Shown here one piece after another: positions 5,090-5,590 of a stretch of DNA of 5,590 bases (position 1 is the stretch's first letter; the number at the start of each line of letters is the position of its first letter). The stretch is from an uncultured Clostridium sp. (GTDB lineage Bacteria > Bacillota_A > Clostridia > Lachnospirales > Lachnospiraceae), in the NCBI GenBank assembly GCA_947174825.1, contig CAMWKN010000146.1:1-5590 (forward strand), read 5' to 3'. The notes under the pieces were generated by a model. The model did not search any database. It had not been told where the DNA came from and saw nothing but the letters and a program-made list of their open reading frames with translations. The position numbers and the translations under genes are program-made.

Positions 5090-5590
5090 TTACTGAGCGT
5101 CAACTGGAGTCTTGGTTCTATCAGCATTGTAAATATAGAATCCCTTGCCGCTCTTTGCACCTAAATTACCACCGCGAACCATCTTGCGAAGCAGTGGGCA
5201 AGCACGATATTTGCTGTCGCCTGTTTCATTATACAGAACGTCCATGATTGCCAGGCAGATATCCAGACCAATGAAATCACCTAACTCCAATGGTCCCATT
5301 GGATGATTTGCACCTAACTTCATAGCAGCATCAATACCAGCAATGTCAGAAACACCTTCCATTTTGATAAATGCAGCTTCATTGATCATTGGAATCAGAA
5401 TACGGTTTACAACAAATCCGGCAGCCTCATTTACCTGTACCGGAGTCTTGCCAATTTCCTCAGAAATCTTCTTGATGGCATCAACGGTTTCAGCAGGAGT
5501 ATTTACACCTGCAATAACCTCTACTAATTTCATACGGTCAGCCGGATTGAAGAAATGCATACCGATCATTGGACGGGACAGTCCGTTACC
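5090..5590 (-). CDS. hbd: 3-hydroxybutyryl-CoA dehydrogenase (partial, N-terminus off the right edge)
   Basis: Hbd reduces acetoacetyl-CoA to 3-hydroxybutyryl-CoA in the cytoplasmic butyrate pathway. The frame is open to the window edge and gives the last 166 residues, beginning [16 protein letters not shown]; the Met at 5569 is internal, not the start. His12 of this fragment, in MHFFNP, is the catalytic histidine, paired with the glutamate of KLVEV. The C-terminal dimerisation domain follows, with [19 protein letters not shown] and [18 protein letters not shown], almost identical in type to clostridial Hbd. With a family length near 282, roughly 115-125 N-terminal residues, including the NAD-binding Rossmann fold, lie outside the window. 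The C-terminus runs about ten residues beyond the GKGFYIY motif ([12 protein letters not shown]). It is the first gene seen of the operon; thl and crt are expected further upstream. Identity is secure. Confidence 0.95.
   Translation of the reverse strand, partial: GNGLSRPMIGMHFFNPADRMKLVEVIAGVNTPAETVDAIKKISEEIGKTPVQVNEAAGFVVNRILIPMINEAAFIKMEGVSDIAGIDAAMKLGANHPMGPLELGDFIGLDICLAIMDVLYNETGDSKYRACPLLRKMVRGGNLGAKSGKGFYIYNADRTKTPVDAQ

Overview
The window looks like chromosomal DNA of a butyrate-producing, low-to-medium GC member of the Clostridia, most likely a Lachnospiraceae gut anaerobe. I infer this from the gene order hbd-bcd-etfB-etfA (the tail of the thl-crt-hbd-bcd-etfB-etfA arrangement known from Butyrivibrio/Roseburia-type bacteria), from the protein sequences, and from a MecA-type adaptor nearby. 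All recognisable genes are on the minus strand, so transcription runs from high to low coordinates.

Layout in transcription order: (1) 5590-5090, the C-terminal part of 3-hydroxybutyryl-CoA dehydrogenase (hbd), entering from outside the window. (2) 5089-4900, a 190-nt spacer almost filled by three abutting inverted repeats, one with a perfect 28-bp palindromic core. (3) 4899-3724, butyryl-CoA dehydrogenase (bcd). (4) 3723-3585, a 139-nt spacer with smaller hairpins. (5) 3584-2799 etfB and 2784-1735 etfA, 14 nt apart and both apparently starting at GTG. (6) 1706-1675, a strong intrinsic terminator closing the operon. (7) A promoter near 1625-1597, then uppP (undecaprenyl-diphosphatase), 1540-632. 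(8) One or two candidate promoters at 635-528, then mecA from 500 off the left edge.

How the genes work together: Hbd reduces acetoacetyl-CoA to 3-hydroxybutyryl-CoA. A crotonase, expected upstream and not in the window, dehydrates it. Bcd with EtfA/EtfB reduces crotonyl-CoA to butyryl-CoA, in this family by flavin-based electron bifurcation that also reduces ferredoxin with NADH. uppP (lipid-carrier recycling for the cell wall) and mecA (ClpC adaptor) are separate housekeeping units.

I see no new enzyme system, mobile element, CRISPR array or RNA gene. The least explained element is the triple-hairpin spacer between hbd and bcd. Secondary points are the hairpin-bearing bcd-etfB spacer, a long charged loop in UppP, and GTG starts in both etf genes.
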